Origin: a virus
Virus record (IMG/VR): IMGVR_UViG_3300034021_001618
Span: 1 to 39,845 of that record
DNA: 39,845 nt
Strand: one strand, 5' to 3'
The stretch's first letter is position 1; each line of letters opens with the position of its first letter. The notes beneath the pieces are model-generated. The model was given only the letters and a program-made list of their open reading frames with translations, was not told the origin of the DNA and did not search any database. A program made the position numbers and the translations under genes. Positions 21,639 through 30,241 of this stretch are shown here, piece by piece.

Positions 21639-22036
21639 GTAAATTGGTTTTCGTAAATGGTTTAGGACCCAATTATAAAGGGGATAACATTTACGAATTC
21701 ATATTTTCGGACGAAAATTTGGAAGACGTTTGGGGAGAAAATTGGGAATCAAAACCAAGTAATGGTTATCCATTACCTCCCGAGTTGAAATATATAAAAA
21801 AGGTAGGAGTTTTGAGAAATACTGATGTTAAATTGGAATTGATTCAGAACTCCGATTTTTTTTGTATGATAGATGCCTTGGATGATGTAGTTGCGATGGC
21901 ATGGGAACCTGAGGAAGTAAGAGGTCAGAAGAGAATGGTGTTCAGGTTTGGAGAGTCAGAGCAAGTTATAAAAGATAAATTATACGAAAGAGATTTGATT
22001 CTCGAATTTGAAAAGAAAGTTGTATATGAAAATTAA
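21635..22036 (+). CDS. Unknown protein, translationally coupled
   Basis: 133 aa, mixed alpha/beta. Contains WGENWESKPSNGYPLPPELKYIKKVGVL and a C-terminal FRFGESEQVIKDKLYERDLILEFE. No recognised domain, no membrane segment. It is preceded by GAGGGAG and overlaps the upstream stop by 4 nt. It is followed by an 11-nt overlap with the next gene. The tight packing with 20355 and 22026 indicates an operon leading into the terminase gene. Confidence 0.65.
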   Translation: MSKLVFVNGLGPNYKGDNIYEFIFSDENLEDVWGENWESKPSNGYPLPPELKYIKKVGVLRNTDVKLELIQNSDFFCMIDALDDVVAMAWEPEEVRGQKRMVFRFGESEQVIKDKLYERDLILEFEKKVVYEN

Positions 22037-22862
22037 AATTAAAGCATTAGAACTAATCGAGAAAGGAATTCCTTCCAAAACCGTTCTAAAGTTGAGCGAA
22101 TCGGAAATAAATTTGTTACACTCAAAGTTGTTGGGAGAACAAACCAAAGCCGCTATGGTGCAAATTAAAAGTACCACTCCGAACGCAATACAAACCGTGA
22201 AAAATTTGACAACACAAGGTGTTCCTGTTCAGATGATAGAGAAGGAGTTAGAGGAGGAGGAAGAAGTTACGATGGACCCTAACCAAAAGAAACAAACTCA
22301 AGACCCTGAGCAAGAAGGACCTAGTTCTAATGATGGTTTTGGTCCTGACAAAACAGAAGACCCTTCTATGAATGATGATGGTATGTATAATTTCGAATCT
22401 ATTGAAGAATCTAAAAAGAAAAAAGAAAAAAACCCGTGGGCGATATGCACTGCAAAAATGGGTGAAGAATTCGGAACTTCAGAAAGAAGTGAATGGACTA
22501 AGAAACAAAAAGCTAAATATGAAAGTTGTGTCATGGGAGTAAAAAAATCTTTGGAAGAGAGTAAAAAAAATGTATCTTTGTTTTTGGAAACTGAAATTCA
22601 AAAAATTGTAGAAAGACATCTTTCTCCAAAAATAACAAAAAGAGAACTCATGAAATATTTGGGAGAGTCAGAACCTGCTGTAGCACCTACGAAACCGGCT
22701 ACACCTACGAAACCGGCTACACCTACGAAACCAAAACCTAGACCAATGAGACCTGGACAAAATCCAAATCCGGGCGAAAAAGAGGCACCAATGGCCGTGG
22801 AACCTGAAAAGGCTAAAAAGAAAGTGATTTCTACAATAATGAAAATGTTGAGAAAAAAATGA
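22026..22862 (+). CDS. Unknown protein with charged linkers and a Pro-Thr-Lys repeat
   Basis: 278 aa. The start at 22026 (MKIKIKALELIEKGIP) is preferred because it gives a short 11-nt overlap with the upstream gene. The N-terminal 75 residues are helical. Then come an acidic Asp/Pro/Gln stretch and a conserved-looking block NPWAICTAKMGEEFG...TKKQKAKYESCVMGVKKSLEE, similar to a Cys-containing motif in phage structural proteins. A PTKPAT repeat (18-nt DNA units at about 22683-22730) follows, and the protein ends in a basic helix. Function unknown; position suggests a head-completion or internal protein. Confidence 0.6.
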   Translation: MKIKIKALELIEKGIPSKTVLKLSESEINLLHSKLLGEQTKAAMVQIKSTTPNAIQTVKNLTTQGVPVQMIEKELEEEEEVTMDPNQKKQTQDPEQEGPSSNDGFGPDKTEDPSMNDDGMYNFESIEESKKKKEKNPWAICTAKMGEEFGTSERSEWTKKQKAKYESCVMGVKKSLEESKKNVSLFLETEIQKIVERHLSPKITKRELMKYLGESEPAVAPTKPATPTKPATPTKPKPRPMRPGQNPNPGEKEAPMAVEPEKAKKKVISTIMKMLRKK

Positions 22863-24172
22863 GAAAAAGAACATCAGAAGCAATTGATTATGGTAACTAT
22901 CCTGAAAGGATGGACCCAAACTTAGAAAGAAAACTTTCAAGTCCTGAGGGTTTATATGCAAGTTCTCCGGCATTCCAAAAAGGTGCTGAAGATGTGGAAA
23001 GACTCGCAACAGAAAGATTTAAGAAAGTTGTTGACAAATTACGTCAAGTCAAAGGTATGGAAAGACTAACTCCTAATGTAATCCAAAGGATTTACATGGA
23101 GGAGATGAGTAAGGTTCCTATGATTTTGAGAATTGAGTCCCAACACAAAGAGGAACTTGAAAAGTTAGCTACAGATGTATCACTTGAAGAAACTGAGACT
23201 CCTGAAGGTTGGTATCAAATTGAAGCAATGTTAAATAGAGAACCTATTGACGTAAATAATTTCAGATATGAACCAGAAGAACCTGAAGATGAGGAAGAAG
23301 AGGATGACGAGGAAAAAAAACAAACTTTAAGTTTCGACGACTTCGATATTGAAAATTTAACTCCACAAGAAGAACTCGAATTAGAAAAACATAAAAGAAA
23401 TATTATAAACGCTGTTGTACAAGGTGCTGCAAAAAAAGGACATTATTTATTCCAAAAGCCTGAAGTTAAAAGAAAGTTGGATGCAATAGACTCAAGATTG
23501 TTTCCTGCTTACTTGGGTGTTATGGCAGTAAATGATTTATTGTATTTCACTATGGAACAGATGATTGAACAAATGTCTGCCACAGGAAATGGTGTTGCCG
23601 GTAAAGTATCATTAGAAGATGCAGACGACGAGGGAGGCGGAGAAGGAGAAGAAGAATCTCAAGAGAAACCCGATACAAAAATAGTAGCTGAAGGTTTATT
23701 CTTTCCGATTTTATGTCATGAGATTATTAAAGGAATTAAAAAAGCTAATGCTAGATTTGGTCTTCCGAAAGACCCTCAAATGCGTGAAAAGGTAAAAGGT
23801 GCCGTTGATGTTTTATCTAACGAACCCATGCAGTTGAGATTAGGACCTGAAATTGTTGAAAAAATTAGATTTGCCTTACCTGACGAAATGTTCGATTCAG
23901 ACAATAAAGGTTTAATAAACTGGTTCGAAATTGAATTATACCAAATTCCAGCTCGCGAATTTCTTCAAATTATTGGTAACACCATTTCAAATGACAATGC
24001 CAAAGTTTCCAAAGCTAAAGAACGTTTTCAAGAGATTATGAAAAAGGCTATGGAGTTGAAAAAAGAATATGATGACTATTTGGAAGACCAGAACAAAGAT
24101 GGTGATTCCGATGATGACGATGATGATTTGGATGATTTCTTGAGTAATTTGGGTATAAGTCGACCCAAATGA
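22859..24172 (+). CDS. Conserved head-cluster protein upstream of terminase, function unknown
   Basis: 437 aa. Mostly helical, with two acidic segments (EEPEDEEEEDDEEKK at about 140-155 and DEGGGEGEEESQEK at about 258-272) and a C-terminal Asp run (DSDDDDDDLDDFLSNLG). Central helices carry FPAYLGVMAVNDLLYFTMEQM and GLFFPILCHEIIKGIKKANARFGLP. The start overlaps the previous stop by 4 nt (ATGA). It directly precedes the terminase large subunit, where T4-type phages often keep the small terminase, but the length and sequence do not identify it as such. Confidence 0.6.
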   Translation: MRKRTSEAIDYGNYPERMDPNLERKLSSPEGLYASSPAFQKGAEDVERLATERFKKVVDKLRQVKGMERLTPNVIQRIYMEEMSKVPMILRIESQHKEELEKLATDVSLEETETPEGWYQIEAMLNREPIDVNNFRYEPEEPEDEEEEDDEEKKQTLSFDDFDIENLTPQEELELEKHKRNIINAVVQGAAKKGHYLFQKPEVKRKLDAIDSRLFPAYLGVMAVNDLLYFTMEQMIEQMSATGNGVAGKVSLEDADDEGGGEGEEESQEKPDTKIVAEGLFFPILCHEIIKGIKKANARFGLPKDPQMREKVKGAVDVLSNEPMQLRLGPEIVEKIRFALPDEMFDSDNKGLINWFEIELYQIPAREFLQIIGNTISNDNAKVSKAKERFQEIMKKAMELKKEYDDYLEDQNKDGDSDDDDDDLDDFLSNLGISRPK

Positions 24173-24178
24173 TTCTGA

Positions 24179-25942
24179 ATGACAAAAGAACAACTAATTA
24201 TTGAATATACAAAGTGTATGAGGAATACTCCCTATGCACTCAAAGCATATTTACAAACTTACGATAACACCGTATCAAAATATGTCCCTTTAGATTTATT
24301 TCCTGACCAAGTAAGATTGATTGAAGATTATGATTCGTACAACGAAAACATTGCTCTGAAATATAGACAGGCGGGTGTTTCTACTGTAACTGCCGCTTGG
24401 GCATCAAAAAAATTAGTTTTTGCAAAAAAACAAAAACCTGAAAAAATTCTAATTATTGCCAACAAACTTGACACTTCTGTCGAGATGGCTAACAAAATAA
24501 GGTCATTCACTGAACAATGGCCAGAATGGGTTGGTATCGGTTTTTCTGCAGAAAAAAACTCCCAAAGACATTTCAAACTTTCGAATGATTGTGAGGTTAA
24601 AGCGGTTGCAACATCCAAGGACGCCTTACGTGGTTACACGCCAACAATATTGATTTTTGACGAAGCTGCGTTCATTGAAGCAGATAATGATTTCTGGTCT
24701 GCTTGTATGGCATCTCTATCAACAGGTGGTAAAGTGATAGTTGTTTCAACCCCTAACGGATATGACCCAATCTATTATGAAATTTATGACCAAGCATTGA
24801 GAGGAATGAATGAGTTTAAAATCTCGGAGATGTATTGGTATAGAGACCCAAGATATACCAAGGATTTGTTCATGGTCAAAACTAATGACCTCGTTCATTT
24901 TTTATTGAATAGAGAAGATTATCCCAAAGACGTTGTAGTTGACCTCTCAATAGATAATCCATATGAGAGAGACCATTCAATAACCACAGATTACATCAAT
25001 AAGGGTTATAAACCATGTTCTGCTTGGTTTGAGGGAATGGTCAAAAAATTGAAATTTGACAGAAGAAAAGTTGCACAAGAATTGGAGTGTAATTTCTTGG
25101 GGTCAGGGGACAATGTTTTTGAATCTGAGTTGATGCAAAATATTGCTAAGAATAGCCTTAGAGAACCTCAAGCTAAATTGATGGGAAGCTCATTGTGGAT
25201 ATTCAAAGAGCCTGAAAATAATCATAAGTACGTTATGGGGGTGGATGTTTCAAGAGGAGATTCAGAAGATTTCTCATGTATTGAGATTATTGATTTTGAC
25301 ACAAAAGAACAGGTTTTGGAATACGTCGGTAAAATCCCACCAGATGTACTTGCTGAAATTGCTTATAAGTGGGGTACTATGTATAGAGCCTTTTGTGTGA
25401 TTGATATAACTGGTGGGATGGGAATTTCAACTGCCCGTAAAATGCAAGAATTGAATTATGAAGGTGGATTGTATGTTGACAACATAGACCCGAACAAGAA
25501 ATGGAAGTGGGACCCTAAAGCAAATGAAAAAATACCTGGTATAAATTTTAATTCTAAAAGGGTTCAAATTATTGCATCGCTTGAGGAAGCGGTGCGACAT
25601 GATTTCAAAATTTATTCTAATCGATTATATAATGAAATGAATACTTTCATCTTCATAAATGGTAGACCTGACCATCAAAAGGGACACCACGATGATTGTA
25701 TTATGGCTATATCCATGGCAATTTATGTTGCAGAAAAATCATTCCAATCGATACAAAAAGTTGTCAATCATACCAAGGCAATGTTGAATTCTTGGACATC
25801 GACCGTGAATGAAAATAAAAATACATCAGATTATTTCAACCCGATGGTTCCACAGTCTAATCGTAACTCAGGTATGTATCCTACAAATGGTCCAACTAAG
25901 GCCGATTATCAAAAATATGGATGGTTATTTGGAGCTAAATAA
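24179..25942 (+). CDS. Terminase large subunit (gp17-like)
   Basis: 587 aa, typical for the family. The ATPase P-loop region is KYRQAGVST (61-69), a deviant Walker A with Arg upstream and Val where Lys normally stands, as in other RQ-x-G-type terminases. Walker B is ILIFDE (157-162), followed by a coupling motif VVSTP (about 188-192). The C-terminal RNase-H-like nuclease carries GVDVSRGDSEDFS (D356), CVIDITGG (D409) and HHDDCIMA near residue 515. The enzyme packages and cuts DNA at the portal. It lies 6 nt after the upstream gene and 37 nt before the portal gene. T4's tail sheath and tube genes, which normally separate terminase and portal, are absent here. Confidence 0.95.
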   Translation: MTKEQLIIEYTKCMRNTPYALKAYLQTYDNTVSKYVPLDLFPDQVRLIEDYDSYNENIALKYRQAGVSTVTAAWASKKLVFAKKQKPEKILIIANKLDTSVEMANKIRSFTEQWPEWVGIGFSAEKNSQRHFKLSNDCEVKAVATSKDALRGYTPTILIFDEAAFIEADNDFWSACMASLSTGGKVIVVSTPNGYDPIYYEIYDQALRGMNEFKISEMYWYRDPRYTKDLFMVKTNDLVHFLLNREDYPKDVVVDLSIDNPYERDHSITTDYINKGYKPCSAWFEGMVKKLKFDRRKVAQELECNFLGSGDNVFESELMQNIAKNSLREPQAKLMGSSLWIFKEPENNHKYVMGVDVSRGDSEDFSCIEIIDFDTKEQVLEYVGKIPPDVLAEIAYKWGTMYRAFCVIDITGGMGISTARKMQELNYEGGLYVDNIDPNKKWKWDPKANEKIPGINFNSKRVQIIASLEEAVRHDFKIYSNRLYNEMNTFIFINGRPDHQKGHHDDCIMAISMAIYVAEKSFQSIQKVVNHTKAMLNSWTSTVNENKNTSDYFNPMVPQSNRNSGMYPTNGPTKADYQKYGWLFGAK

Positions 25943-25943
25943 C

Positions 25944-25950
25944 TATTTAT
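25944..25950 (+). promoter_or_regulatory. TATTTAT box upstream of the portal gene
   Basis: The box lies 29 nt before the ATG at 25980, directly after the terminase stop codon. Confidence 0.5.
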
Positions 25951-25979
25951 ATTATTGATTAGACAAGTAAAATTAAAAG

Positions 25980-27809
25980 ATGAGTGAACAGAATTTAACT
26001 ATTTGGCAGAGGTTATCCAAAACCTTTGGACCCAATTCTTTATTAGGTCAGGATTATCCTACATATAAGTTTGATAAAAAAGTATTACTACGTACCACCG
26101 ACCGAGCTGAATACGAAAGGGAAAAATTACAAGCACAACAAAGTTTTTATTTAGCAAATCAATGGGCTAAAGTTGAAAACAATTTATATTCTCAAGCCAT
26201 TTATTATGAACCATCAAGACTCTCCGCACAATATGATTATGAGTCTATGGAGTATACACCTGAAATTTCTGCGGCGTTGGACATTTATGCTGAGGAATCA
26301 ACAACTACCAATGAGGATGGTTTCATATTACAGATTTATTCAGAATCAAAAAGAATCAAATCAGTTTTAGCCGACCTTTTCAACAATACATTGGATATCA
26401 ACACCAATTTACCAATGTGGACAAGAAATACATGTAAGTATGGTGATAACTTTGTTTACCTCAAACTCGACCCAGAAAAGGGAATTGTTGGTTGTCAACA
26501 ACTACCTACAATCGAAATTGAGAGAAGAGAAGTTGGTACTTCACAAAAAATTACAGTAGAACCCGATAGACCTGAAGATAGAAAAGCACTTCACTTCGAT
26601 TGGAAAAATAAAAACATGACTTTTCAGTCTTGGGAAATTGCTCACTTTAGACTGTTGGGTGATGATAGAAGGCTACCATACGGAACTTCAATGCTTGAAA
26701 AAGCCAGAAGAATTTGGAAACAATTATTGTTATCCGAAGATGCGATGTTGATTTATCGTACTTCGAGAGCTCCAGAAAGAAGGATATTCAAGGTATTTGT
26801 CGGAAACATGAATGATGACGATGTTGAAGCGTATGTACAACGTGTGGCAAACAAATTCAAGAGAGAACAAATTGTTGACAGTAAGACAGGTCAAGTGGAT
26901 ATGAGATTCAATCAGATGGCCGTTGACCAAGACTATTTTGTACCTGTACGTGACCCAGCAGCACCTAGTCCAATAGATACCTTGCCTGGTGCACAAAATC
27001 TATCAGAAATTGCGGATATTGAATATATTCAGAAAAAACTGTTGACAGCTTTAAGAGTACCCAAAGCGTTTTTAGGGTTTGAAGAAGTTGTGGGTGACGG
27101 TAAGAATCTTTCTTTGCAGGATATTAGGTTCGCCAGAACAATAAACAGGATTCAAAAAAGTATGTTACAGGAACTGAATAAAATTGCAATTGTTCATCTG
27201 TTTCTTTTAGGTTTTGAAGATGAACTTGATAATTTTACTTTGGGTCTTACTAATCCATCCACTCAAGCTGATTTACTCAAAATTGATGTCTGGAAAGAAA
27301 AAGTTACACTTTATAAAGACATGGTATCTGACCCTGGAGGTGGAATTTCAGCAACCTCTACAACATGGGCTAAAAAACATATTTTTGGTTGGTCAGACGA
27401 TGAAGTCAAATTAGATTTACAACAACAGAGATTGGAGAGAGCGGTCGGTGAAGAATTGAAAGCCACTCCAACAGTTATTACCAAAACGGGAATATTTGAT
27501 AATCTAGATAAATTATACGGGTCAACAACGGGAGGAACACCAACTCAAACTGCAACCGAAACTGGAGGTGGATTTGAACCTTCAGGAATAGAACCAATGT
27601 CACCGCCATCACCACCCACACCTGAAGAACCTGCTGGTGGGGAAGCACCACCCGAAGGAGGCGAAGTTACACCGGAATCTAAATCTAAAGAACTGAACAT
27701 TTTAGTTGAAAATAACTTTATTGAAGGTTCAACCAACATAGATTTGTCACATGGGCAAAATTCTTTGGGTGAAATTACCAAGCAGTTAGACAAGTTACTA
27801 AATTCCTAA
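25980..27809 (+). CDS. Portal protein (gp20-like)
   Basis: 609 aa. T4-type portal features: YTPEISAALDIYAEEST near residue 90, YGDNFVYLKLDPEKGI, WEIAHFRLLGDDRRLPYGTSMLEKARRIWKQL, YRTSRAPERRIFKVFVGN, and LPGAQNLSEIADIEYIQKKLLTALRVPKAFLGFEE in the stem and crown region. The last 80 residues are a Pro/Gly/Glu-rich linker and a short helical tail, longer than in T4. The portal forms the dodecameric DNA channel at the capsid vertex and nucleates head assembly. Gene order with terminase before and core/protease genes after is as in T4. Confidence 0.95.
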   Translation: MSEQNLTIWQRLSKTFGPNSLLGQDYPTYKFDKKVLLRTTDRAEYEREKLQAQQSFYLANQWAKVENNLYSQAIYYEPSRLSAQYDYESMEYTPEISAALDIYAEESTTTNEDGFILQIYSESKRIKSVLADLFNNTLDINTNLPMWTRNTCKYGDNFVYLKLDPEKGIVGCQQLPTIEIERREVGTSQKITVEPDRPEDRKALHFDWKNKNMTFQSWEIAHFRLLGDDRRLPYGTSMLEKARRIWKQLLLSEDAMLIYRTSRAPERRIFKVFVGNMNDDDVEAYVQRVANKFKREQIVDSKTGQVDMRFNQMAVDQDYFVPVRDPAAPSPIDTLPGAQNLSEIADIEYIQKKLLTALRVPKAFLGFEEVVGDGKNLSLQDIRFARTINRIQKSMLQELNKIAIVHLFLLGFEDELDNFTLGLTNPSTQADLLKIDVWKEKVTLYKDMVSDPGGGISATSTTWAKKHIFGWSDDEVKLDLQQQRLERAVGEELKATPTVITKTGIFDNLDKLYGSTTGGTPTQTATETGGGFEPSGIEPMSPPSPPTPEEPAGGEAPPEGGEVTPESKSKELNILVENNFIEGSTNIDLSHGQNSLGEITKQLDKLLNS

Positions 27810-27816
27810 TATTTAT
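27810..27816 (+). promoter_or_regulatory. TATTTAT box upstream of 27833
   Basis: The box starts at the stop codon of the portal gene and ends 16 nt before the next ATG. Confidence 0.5.
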
Positions 27817-27832
27817 TTGTAAACCTACAGTA

Positions 27833-28531
27833 ATGACATTCGGACAGATAAAAACCGCCATAGAAAACCACTTGATTGAATCTTACAAAAGTGAAAAAGA
27901 ATTCAAGAAAAGTATCAATGAATTTAAGTCTAATATATTGAATAATAAATCAATATCCAAACTTTATTCTGTCTATGACCAGTTATCTACAAATCAAGGT
28001 TTGAACGAAGGTGATGCTAAAGATTTTTTAGAAGAAGGATTATCTGTAATCAATAGAATTTTACCAACAGTAAAATTACCCAAACTTGCTAAAGAGACTA
28101 CTAATAATAATTACAAAAATATTGACACACTAGTTTACACAAATAATTTAAATTTATCTGAACGCGTAAACGCTAAAAAGGAAATCATTCAAATTTTGAA
28201 ATCTGAGAAAGAAAGTCTGAAGGAATCTATAAAGTTACCTGTTTCTAGTATGGTTAAAATTGCCAATCAGACATTAGAGAATTACATCACAAATATGGAT
28301 GAAGATTCTAAAAAAGTTTTCATGAATGTGGTAAAAACAGATAGTAAAAACTTGAAGGAAGATTATCAAAACTTGAAAGAATCTACAATAGATAAATTAA
28401 AAACAATCCTCACAAACGAATCAGAACAGGAATTAAAATCTAAAATACAAGAGACTATAGAGAAAATTCAAACTCAGGATTTTAATCAGATGAACTATGT
28501 AAAATTAGTGAGTTTGGAAAAAAACCTATAG
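27833..28531 (+). CDS. Helical head-cluster protein, candidate prohead core protein
   Basis: 232 aa, almost entirely charged alpha-helix (KEFKKSINEFKSNILNNK..., VNAKKEIIQILKSEKESLKE, then KTILTNESEQELKSKIQETIEKIQ). No catalytic motif. In T4, genes 67 and 68 (prohead core) sit between portal and protease, and this gene takes that place, so a core role is inferred from synteny and composition only. It converges on the bS21 gene; their stop codons share the 6-bp palindrome CTATAG. Confidence 0.6.
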   Translation: MTFGQIKTAIENHLIESYKSEKEFKKSINEFKSNILNNKSISKLYSVYDQLSTNQGLNEGDAKDFLEEGLSVINRILPTVKLPKLAKETTNNNYKNIDTLVYTNNLNLSERVNAKKEIIQILKSEKESLKESIKLPVSSMVKIANQTLENYITNMDEDSKKVFMNVVKTDSKNLKEDYQNLKESTIDKLKTILTNESEQELKSKIQETIEKIQTQDFNQMNYVKLVSLEKNL

Positions 28532-28714
28532 GTTCGTTTTCTTTCTTTGAGTATATTTTGCTTTTAGTAATGCTTTTCTTTTAGTAACAGACTTCTTTTC
28601 AAATTCTTTCTTTTCCAATAACTTTTGATTTTGTTTTGTCTTTATTACCTTAGATTTCAAAACTTTCAAAGCCTTCTCTAAATTTTCCGATTTGGTTATT
28701 TCGATAATCAACAT
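28526..28714 (-). CDS. rpsU: Ribosomal protein bS21
   Basis: 62 aa. MLIIEITKSENLEKALKVLKSKV, then FEKKSVTKRKALLKAKY, follow the bS21 pattern: a short beta start, E-x-[IL]-E-x-A-L, a basic helix, E-K-x-S-V-x-K-R and a basic tail. bS21 binds the 30S platform near the 3' end of 16S rRNA and affects translation initiation. Phage-encoded copies are known, mainly in large phages. It lies alone on the minus strand inside the head operon. A TATTTAT box (28747-28741) lies 26 nt upstream and no Shine-Dalgarno is visible. It could replace host bS21 on ribosomes (inference). Confidence 0.85.
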   Translation of the reverse strand: MLIIEITKSENLEKALKVLKSKVIKTKQNQKLLEKKEFEKKSVTKRKALLKAKYTQRKKTNL

Positions 28715-28733
28715 ATTTTATATATATTGTGTT

Positions 28734-28765
28734 TTTGACAATAAATAACTTTATGGTTACTTTTG
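28734..28765 (+). promoter_or_regulatory. Divergent promoters: TTTG-N20-TACTTTTG (+) and TATTTAT box (-)
   Basis: Plus strand: TTTG 28734-28737, 20 nt, TACTTTTG 28758-28765, a near-consensus host-type promoter for the gene at 28797. Minus strand: TATTTAT 28747-28741 for bS21. The two overlap, so use of one may affect the other. Confidence 0.55.
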
Positions 28766-28779
28766 TATCAAAATAAACT

Positions 28780-28800
28780 ATGAAATATGAAAATGAATGA
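28780..28800 (+). other. Short upstream ORF (MKYENE) overlapping the next start
   Basis: Six codons followed by TGA, with the stop overlapping the ATG of the gene at 28797 in the arrangement ATGA. This could couple translation of the downstream gene to the leader. The downstream start is fixed because an in-frame stop lies one codon before it. Confidence 0.4.
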
Positions 28801-29225
28801 AAAAAGGAAAAAGTGTAAAACTAAATTTATTTACACCAATTAAATCAGTATACGGAACTGTGGATTCTAAAAATTTAAAGTCAATCTACATAAACATTCA
28901 ATCTTGGGTTTGTCCGAAAATGGAGTATGATAATTGGAATAGAGTTGTTTGTAATTTGAATCGTGAAATAAAACACTCTGTATATAATTCGATAACTGAG
29001 GAAATTTTTTTAGAGAAAAATATCGTTGATTTAGATTTAAGAACGAGTGGTATAAACAAAGGAAAAAAATCTTTTTTTAATTTGGAAGTAAATTTATTCG
29101 TTTCTCAGGACTATGAATTCAAGTCACCAATTCTTAAAGAGGGTATCAAAAAAATTGTAAAAAATATCTATACTAATAATATTTCCAATAACAAATATTT
29201 TGATTTTTCGAAATCAAAAAATTAA
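28797..29225 (+). CDS. Unknown protein between core and protease genes
   Basis: 142 aa. MKKGKSVKLNLFTPIKSVYG, then a beta-rich body (SIYINIQSWVCPKMEYDNWNRVVC, ILDLDLRTSGI-like segment, FFNLEVNLFVSQDYEFKS), ending in a Lys/Asn-rich tail. The strand pattern suggests a small beta protein; no family recognised. It has a host-type promoter rather than the TATTTAT box, unlike its neighbours, so it may be expressed at another time than the late genes around it. Confidence 0.6.
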   Translation: MKKGKSVKLNLFTPIKSVYGTVDSKNLKSIYINIQSWVCPKMEYDNWNRVVCNLNREIKHSVYNSITEEIFLEKNIVDLDLRTSGINKGKKSFFNLEVNLFVSQDYEFKSPILKEGIKKIVKNIYTNNISNNKYFDFSKSKN

Positions 29226-29240
29226 ACAATACTAGCAATA

Positions 29241-29247
29241 TATTTAT
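29241..29247 (+). promoter_or_regulatory. TATTTAT box upstream of the protease gene
   Basis: The box ends 15 nt before the ATG at 29263. It is followed by AAAAGGAAGA, one of the few Shine-Dalgarno-like sequences in the window. Confidence 0.5.
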
Positions 29248-29262
29248 CTTTTAAAAGGAAGA

Positions 29263-29976
29263 ATGAAACAACTCAGAATTTTAGAGGCACATGAAACAGG
29301 ACATGGTATTTTAATAGAGATGGACGCTGGTTATGTTTCCCCAAGAGATGAACATAATGCAAATATGTTAAAAGAAGCTAAAAATTTGGATTATAGAAAT
29401 CCTTTTGAATTTTATGCTGTACTTCAGAAGTATGACACCCCAAACAGAAATGGTAGGTTTTACCCAGAAAAAATTTTGAAGAGAGAATCCGATAGATATA
29501 AAAAAATAATTGAAAAAGGATTATCTACTTCTGAATTAAATCACCCTGAGTCTTCACTTATAGATTTAGATAGAGTATCACATCTTATCACTGATATATG
29601 GTGGGATAAAAATATTCTAATGGGAAAATTAAAATTATTGACAACTCCAGGGTTTCACGAGAGGGGGATAGTATCCTCTAAAGGGGATGTTGCAGCTAAC
29701 CTTATGAGACAAGGTGTCACTATGGGGGTTTCATCAAGAGGGGTAGGGTCTTTGAAAAAGGTCGGGGAAAGAAATGAAGTTCAAGATGATTTCGAATTGA
29801 TTTGTTTTGATTTGGTATCTTCACCTTCAACACCAGGTGCTTATTTGTTTTCTGATGTAAATGACAGACACAAGTACGAAGAAAATTTGGAAGAAGAAAA
29901 AAAGGTTAAATCAGACCCAACCACAAACAAATCACTTGATTTGATGAAAAAATTATCCGATTATTTAGGAAAATAA
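29263..29976 (+). CDS. Prohead core protease (S80, gp21-like)
   Basis: 237 aa. LQKYDTPNRNGRFYPEKIL, STSELNHPESSLIDLDRVSHLI (catalytic His in the NHPE motif), VTMGVSSRGVGSL (catalytic Ser) and FDLVSSPSTPGAYL (third catalytic region) are the hallmarks of T4-type prohead proteases with the herpesvirus-protease fold. The enzyme cleaves capsid, scaffold and internal proteins after Glu at [IL]-x-E sites during maturation. It is placed as in T4, upstream of scaffold and capsid genes. Length agrees with T4 gp21. Confidence 0.92.
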   Translation: MKQLRILEAHETGHGILIEMDAGYVSPRDEHNANMLKEAKNLDYRNPFEFYAVLQKYDTPNRNGRFYPEKILKRESDRYKKIIEKGLSTSELNHPESSLIDLDRVSHLITDIWWDKNILMGKLKLLTTPGFHERGIVSSKGDVAANLMRQGVTMGVSSRGVGSLKKVGERNEVQDDFELICFDLVSSPSTPGAYLFSDVNDRHKYEENLEEEKKVKSDPTTNKSLDLMKKLSDYLGK

Positions 29977-29983
29977 TTTAACT

Positions 29984-30196
29984 ATGGACGAAAAGTATTT
30001 TGTAGCAAAAATTCAATATGAATTACCCGACGAAACAACAGGGAAAATTAAAAAAATTAGAGAAGAAAAATTGGTGAAAGGTTTTTCAGTGACTGATGTT
30101 GAGGCCAAGGTTACAACAAGGTATCAATCTTTTTCTTATGATTGGCGAATAACCTCAGTTTCAGAGAGTAAAATTGATGAAGTAATAGAAAAATAA
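29984..30196 (+). CDS. DUF4494-like small protein
   Basis: 70 aa. KYFVAKIQYELPDETTGKIKKIREEKLVKGFSVTDVEAKV, then WRITSVSESKIDEVIE, fits the DUF4494 layout: a first strand ending in Y, a loop, then L-V-x-x-x-S-[FV]-T-[ED]-[AV]-E helix and a terminal I-x-x-V-x-x-S-K strand. Such proteins are common in Bacteroidota phages and their function is unknown. It begins 7 nt after the protease stop and ends at a terminator. It heads a run of small proteins of similar size and strand pattern. Confidence 0.7.
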   Translation: MDEKYFVAKIQYELPDETTGKIKKIREEKLVKGFSVTDVEAKVTTRYQSFSYDWRITSVSESKIDEVIEK

Positions 30197-30225
30197 AAGT
30201 GGTCAAACGACCACTTTTTTTTTTG
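30197..30225 (+). terminator. Terminator after the DUF4494-like gene
   Basis: AAGTGGTC-AAAC-GACCACTT stem followed by ten T. The TATTTAT box of the next gene begins 6 nt further on. Confidence 0.9.
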
Positions 30226-30229
30226 GTGA

Positions 30230-30236
30230 TATTTAT
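30230..30236 (+). promoter_or_regulatory. TATTTAT box 5 nt before the ATG at 30242
   Basis: TATTTAT-TGGTT-ATG. Coming right after a strong terminator, this box is the only promoter available for the downstream small genes, which makes it the clearest case for a leaderless start. Confidence 0.6.
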
Positions 30237-30241
30237 TGGTT

